In this document: in pieces, positions 61,701 to 64,000 of the stretch
Position numbering within the stretch: the stretch's first letter is position 1
Layout: the number at the start of each line of letters is the position of its first letter
DNA from: Asterias amurensis
Taxonomy: Eukaryota > Echinodermata > Asteroidea > Forcipulatida > Asteriidae
Direction: 5' to 3'
NCBI RefSeq assembly: GCF_032118995.1
Contig: NC_092648.1
Location: 20,798,450-20,862,449, forward strand
DNA: 64,000 nucleotides
The notes under the pieces: generated by a model
The model's input: the letters and a program-made list of their open reading frames with translations, nothing else
Database searches by the model: none
Told to the model about the DNA's origin: nothing
Translations under genes and position numbers: made by a program

Positions 61701-63527
61701 TTAAAATACAGAGAAAGGAAAAGGAAACAGCTGGAGCGCGAAGGATTGACTAAAAGAAACTCAGATCCTGTCTCTCCTCTCCACATGGTCCTAAAGAGCA
61801 CAAATATATATTGAACAAAAAAATCAAATGAAATCGTCTTCTATCACAATTCAGTGGTCGATACATTTCTGCAGAGCTATAAAGAAAATACAATAAAATT
61901 GAAATATAAAAATGTATATGTAATACAAACCGTTGAAAATAGTACAAATGCGCATATAAATATACATACAAGGGCATATACGAAAGGTTAAAACATAGAT
62001 AGTAACCATATTCTGGTAAGCATAATGGTGTTGTGCTTAGCTACTTTTTGGGCATTTACCGGTATCAGCTTTATGAAATTGGGCCCTAGTTAATTGTTAA
62101 CATATGATGAAAAACACAAACTACAATGATTCAGAAATCAGAGCCTTCTGTCACATGATATTTCATCAAAAGTGACAACTGAGGACAAATAATAATAACC
62201 CTATTTATAAAGCGCCTTTTCCGAAGGATACAAAGCACAGATGTCCAGTGAACACGTACAAATAAACACCAAAAAACGAGCCGGAACTTGCATCCATACC
62301 TCGGTTTGCTTGTCAGTTGGGTCTAGGAACAGCCTCTTTTCCTTGTCAAGCATACAAGTCACACCGGCAACCAGACACTTCATTGGTACCCCGGCATCAA
62401 TCAAAGCCATACATGATGCATTGATACTGCATGATAAGAGCTGGTTGGTAAACGTTAAGGCAACAATGTTTGTTCAGTGATGATACTGAATAGTTTTAAC
62501 TCTTTAAAAAGACTAACACTGCACTTCTGCCTTTTGCTTCATTTCAACCCATTTCTCCAAGGCTCAATGTGAAAGACTATTCTGTAACTTACTATTCTGG
62601 GGTCCAAAAGTACGTTTTTTTTTTCATTTATACCACTTGCCATTTAGGTTGGTAAGCAGTTTGCAATAGTTAATCCCACGGTACCAGGGATGATAAATCA
62701 AAATGAAAATGAGTTATTTATACAACTTGCATTACTTCTAAATATTGACAGTTAAAGGTAAGGTCATAGATTGGTAAATACTCACAACTAATTAATGACA
62801 ATTTTGTTGACATACTTTTTACATTTAAATGTAGGGGGCCTGTAACATTCGTCTGACACAAGTGCAACGTGTAATTACAAACAAAATGTATAAAATCACC
62901 GGAACCATAGAAACAAGAACAGTGACAAAGGATACTGATCCAGCATCGTGTACAACTTGTGTTACTATGGTAACCGATGTCCTTGGGTGTAATGTGGTCA
63001 TGATCACTGCTCCACAGGTGTTACGGATCAACTCCTCCTGGAACTTTTCCTTGATACCTAGAAGCACAAGAAGGAGAGAGGTGAAACTTGAGTTACATAG
63101 ATGTATATGAGGGTGGTTTAAAGGCAATGGATACTATTGGTAATTACTCAAAATAATTGTTAGCATAAAAACTTACTTGGTAACGAGTAATGGAGAGCTG
63201 GTAAAAGTATAAAACATTGTGAGAAATGGCTCTCTCTGAAGCACATGGTTTTTGAGGAAAGGGTAAATTCTCACACAAATAATAAAAGACTTCAGGCCTG
63301 AAGCCTTTTATTAGGCATCAGTGTTTTTTCTTTAATTAATCTCTTGCAATGCTTACGAGGCAAATTGTAGACGTTACGCGACAAATCTAAGAGGGTTTAA
63401 AAAGGATACTCACCAGGCATACCAACGGTTGGTTTATAAATGACCTCGACTGTTGCCCGATCAATGATTTCTTTGGTCTGTCTGACGTCTCCAGGACCAT
63501 ACACTGCGGCCATTACCGATGTGTCTC
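58683..63527 (-). CDS. EXOSC5: EXOSC5 (RRP46) exosome subunit, five exons, 5' partial
   Basis: Core-ring RNase PH-fold subunit of the RNA exosome, needed for 3'-5' RNA processing and decay in nucleus and cytoplasm; the animal ring subunits are catalytically dead. Exons 63527-63414, 63057-62936, 62440-62300, 60941-60852, 58775-58683 with matching phases give about 186 residues of an expected 235. Matches to human from memory: [99 protein letters not shown] and [19 protein letters not shown]. The first ~45 residues must be encoded right of the window, because the 63527 exon begins within a Gly codon after an AG acceptor. No lesion seen. Intron 4 carries two unrelated TTAA foldback elements. Confidence 0.93.
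59025..59115. repeat. (ATA)n and SINE-tail sequence in EXOSC5 intron 4
   Basis: AATAATAATAATAATAATGA then GCATTATAAAGGCGCACTGA, similar to 62190-62240 (AATAATAATAACCCTATTTA, TAAAGCGCC), likely two tails of one SINE family in opposite preservation. Confidence 0.5.
59168..59558. mobile_element. TTAA-flanked foldback MITE (family 1), copy 4
   Basis: TTAAAGGAACACGTTGCCTT / AAGGCAACGTGTTCCTTTAA exact inverted ends, TTAA both sides, centre GGGAGTCGAATTTTTGACTC. Confidence 0.9.
60225..60648. mobile_element. TTAA-flanked foldback element (family 4)
   Basis: Arms ATGTCCACAGATTTACATTA / TTAATGTAAATCTGTGGACAT, then GATAATGATAGTGGAAAGCT / AAGCTTTCTACTATCATAATC, ACTCATTTCTCAAAAACTA-type blocks, and an AACCAGTTATG / CATAACTGGTT centre. 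Ends TTAAAGGATTCGGGTACTTT and AGTACATATAATACACTTTAA; TTAA on both sides. Sequence unrelated to families 1 and 2. Confidence 0.85.
60852..60941 (-). CDS. EXOSC5: EXOSC5 internal exon
   Basis: Ninety bp, phase 0. Encodes [20 protein letters not shown] and [10 protein letters not shown]; acceptor TTTTTTTAG, donor GTCAGT. Confidence 0.9.
62010..62095. repeat. 'ATGAAATTGGGCCC' interspersed repeat
   Basis: GTAAGCATAATGGTGTTGTG, CTTAGCTACTTTTTGGGCAT and TATGAAATTGGGCCC; reverse orientation of the family at 23640. Confidence 0.5.
62190..62240. repeat. SINE tail-like (AAT)n / AAAGCGCC
   Basis: AATAATAATAACCCTATTTA followed by TAAAGCGCCTTTTCCGAAGG, as found at many invertebrate SINE ends. Confidence 0.5.
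62300..62440 (-). CDS. EXOSC5: EXOSC5 internal exon
   Basis: 141 bp, phase 0 both sides. Encodes [40 protein letters not shown] and PTDKQTE. Confidence 0.92.
62936..63057 (-). CDS. EXOSC5: EXOSC5 internal exon
   Basis: 122 bp; encodes [40 protein letters not shown]. Acceptor CTTCTAG, donor GTATCC, phase 1 to 0. Confidence 0.92.
63118..63345 (-). mobile_element. Family 2 MITE, minus, incomplete
   Basis: TTAAAGGCAATGGATACTAT, TTACTTGGTAACGAGTAATG and GACTTCAGGCCTGAAGCCTT hairpin, the subfamily also seen at 51399. The other end is not found before the EXOSC5 donor at 63413. Confidence 0.78.
63414..63527 (-). CDS. EXOSC5: EXOSC5 internal exon (first in window)
   Basis: 114 bp, phase 1 at both ends. 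Encodes [36 protein letters not shown] and the first base of Gly; donor GTGAGT. Confidence 0.92.
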
Positions 63528-63569
63528 CTAACAATATTAAACAATATAATGCTTTTTTTAATCAAGTCC

Positions 63570-63964
63570 TTAAAGGCAGTGGACACTATTATTAGTATTG
63601 GTAATTGTCAAAGACTAGCCTTCACAGTTGGTGTATCTCAACATACACATAAAATAACTAACCTGTGAAAATTTGAGCTCAATCGGTCATCGAACTTGCG
63701 AGATAATAATGGAAGAAAAAACACCCTTGTCTCACAAAGTTGTGTGCGTTTAGATGGTTGATTTCGAGACCTCAAATTCTTAACTTGAGGTCTTGAAATC
63801 AAATTCGTAGTAAATTACTTCTTTCTCAAAAACTATGTCACTTCAGAGGGAGCCGCTTCTCACAATGTTTTATACTATCAACCTCTTCCCATTACTTGTC
63901 ACCAAGAAAGGATTTATGCTAATAATTATTTTGAGCAATTACCAATAGTGTCCCCTGCCTTTAA
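63570..63964 (+). mobile_element. TTAA-flanked MITE (family 2)
   Basis: TTAAAGGCAGTGGACACTAT to AATAGTGTCCCCTGCCTTTAA, full length, with GAGACCTCAAATTCTTAA / TTGAGGTCTTGAAAT hairpin. Confidence 0.88.
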
Positions 63965-64000
63965 AGGCAATGGACACTCTTACTGGACACAAATAGTGTG
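63961..64000. mobile_element. Start of another family 2 end, cut by window edge
   Basis: TTAAAGGCAATGGACACTCT begins at the very TTAA that closes the previous element, so two elements abut or the end is duplicated. Confidence 0.6.

Overview
This is a eukaryotic window: spliced genes with clean GT/AG introns, AT-rich introns, long G/C homopolymer runs and several dense families of short non-autonomous transposons. The gene content (B4GAT1, an SLC16-type carrier, a lactase/beta-glucosidase-like GH1 cluster, EXOSC5) is that of an animal. The many foldback elements and tRNA-derived SINEs suggest a marine invertebrate deuterostome, most likely an echinoderm such as a sea star. That assignment is inference; nothing here proves the species.

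Layout. Positions 1-28698 are one gene on the minus strand, a B4GAT1-like glucuronyltransferase. Exon 1 (27727-28698) and exon 2 (3912-4046) are separated by a 23.7 kb intron packed with repeats; the final exon lies left of the window. Positions 29000-35000 hold repeats only. An orphan GPCR TM7 tail lies at 35199-35363 (minus). An SLC16/MCT-like transporter follows on the minus strand (35884-41328, four exons), with an in-frame TGA in its first exon and a 13-copy 42-bp minisatellite abutting one splice acceptor. LINE fragments lie on both sides of its first exon.

Positions 43642-55729 are a cluster of three family-1 glycosidases. One complete gene is on minus (43642-46779, 4 exons). Head-to-head with it are two plus-strand units, A (49194-51369, lacking a visible terminal exon) and B (52698-55729, complete in 3 exons). 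All three keep both catalytic glutamates, have signal peptides, and, where the C-terminus is present, end in a hydrophobic tail, so they look like secreted or surface-tethered beta-glycosidases. A's last splice donor has the same phase as B's, so A could share B's terminal exon.

Positions 58683-63527 are five exons of EXOSC5 (RRP46), an RNA exosome ring subunit, on minus. Its first exon(s) lie right of the window.

The strongest non-genic signal is three unrelated foldback/MITE families, all bordered by TTAA on both sides in well-preserved copies. Others are a 350-bp near-perfect palindrome carrying two tRNA-like arms, and several tandem arrays, one of which grew inside a MITE. No CRISPR array, LTR element or other virus-like element was recognised.
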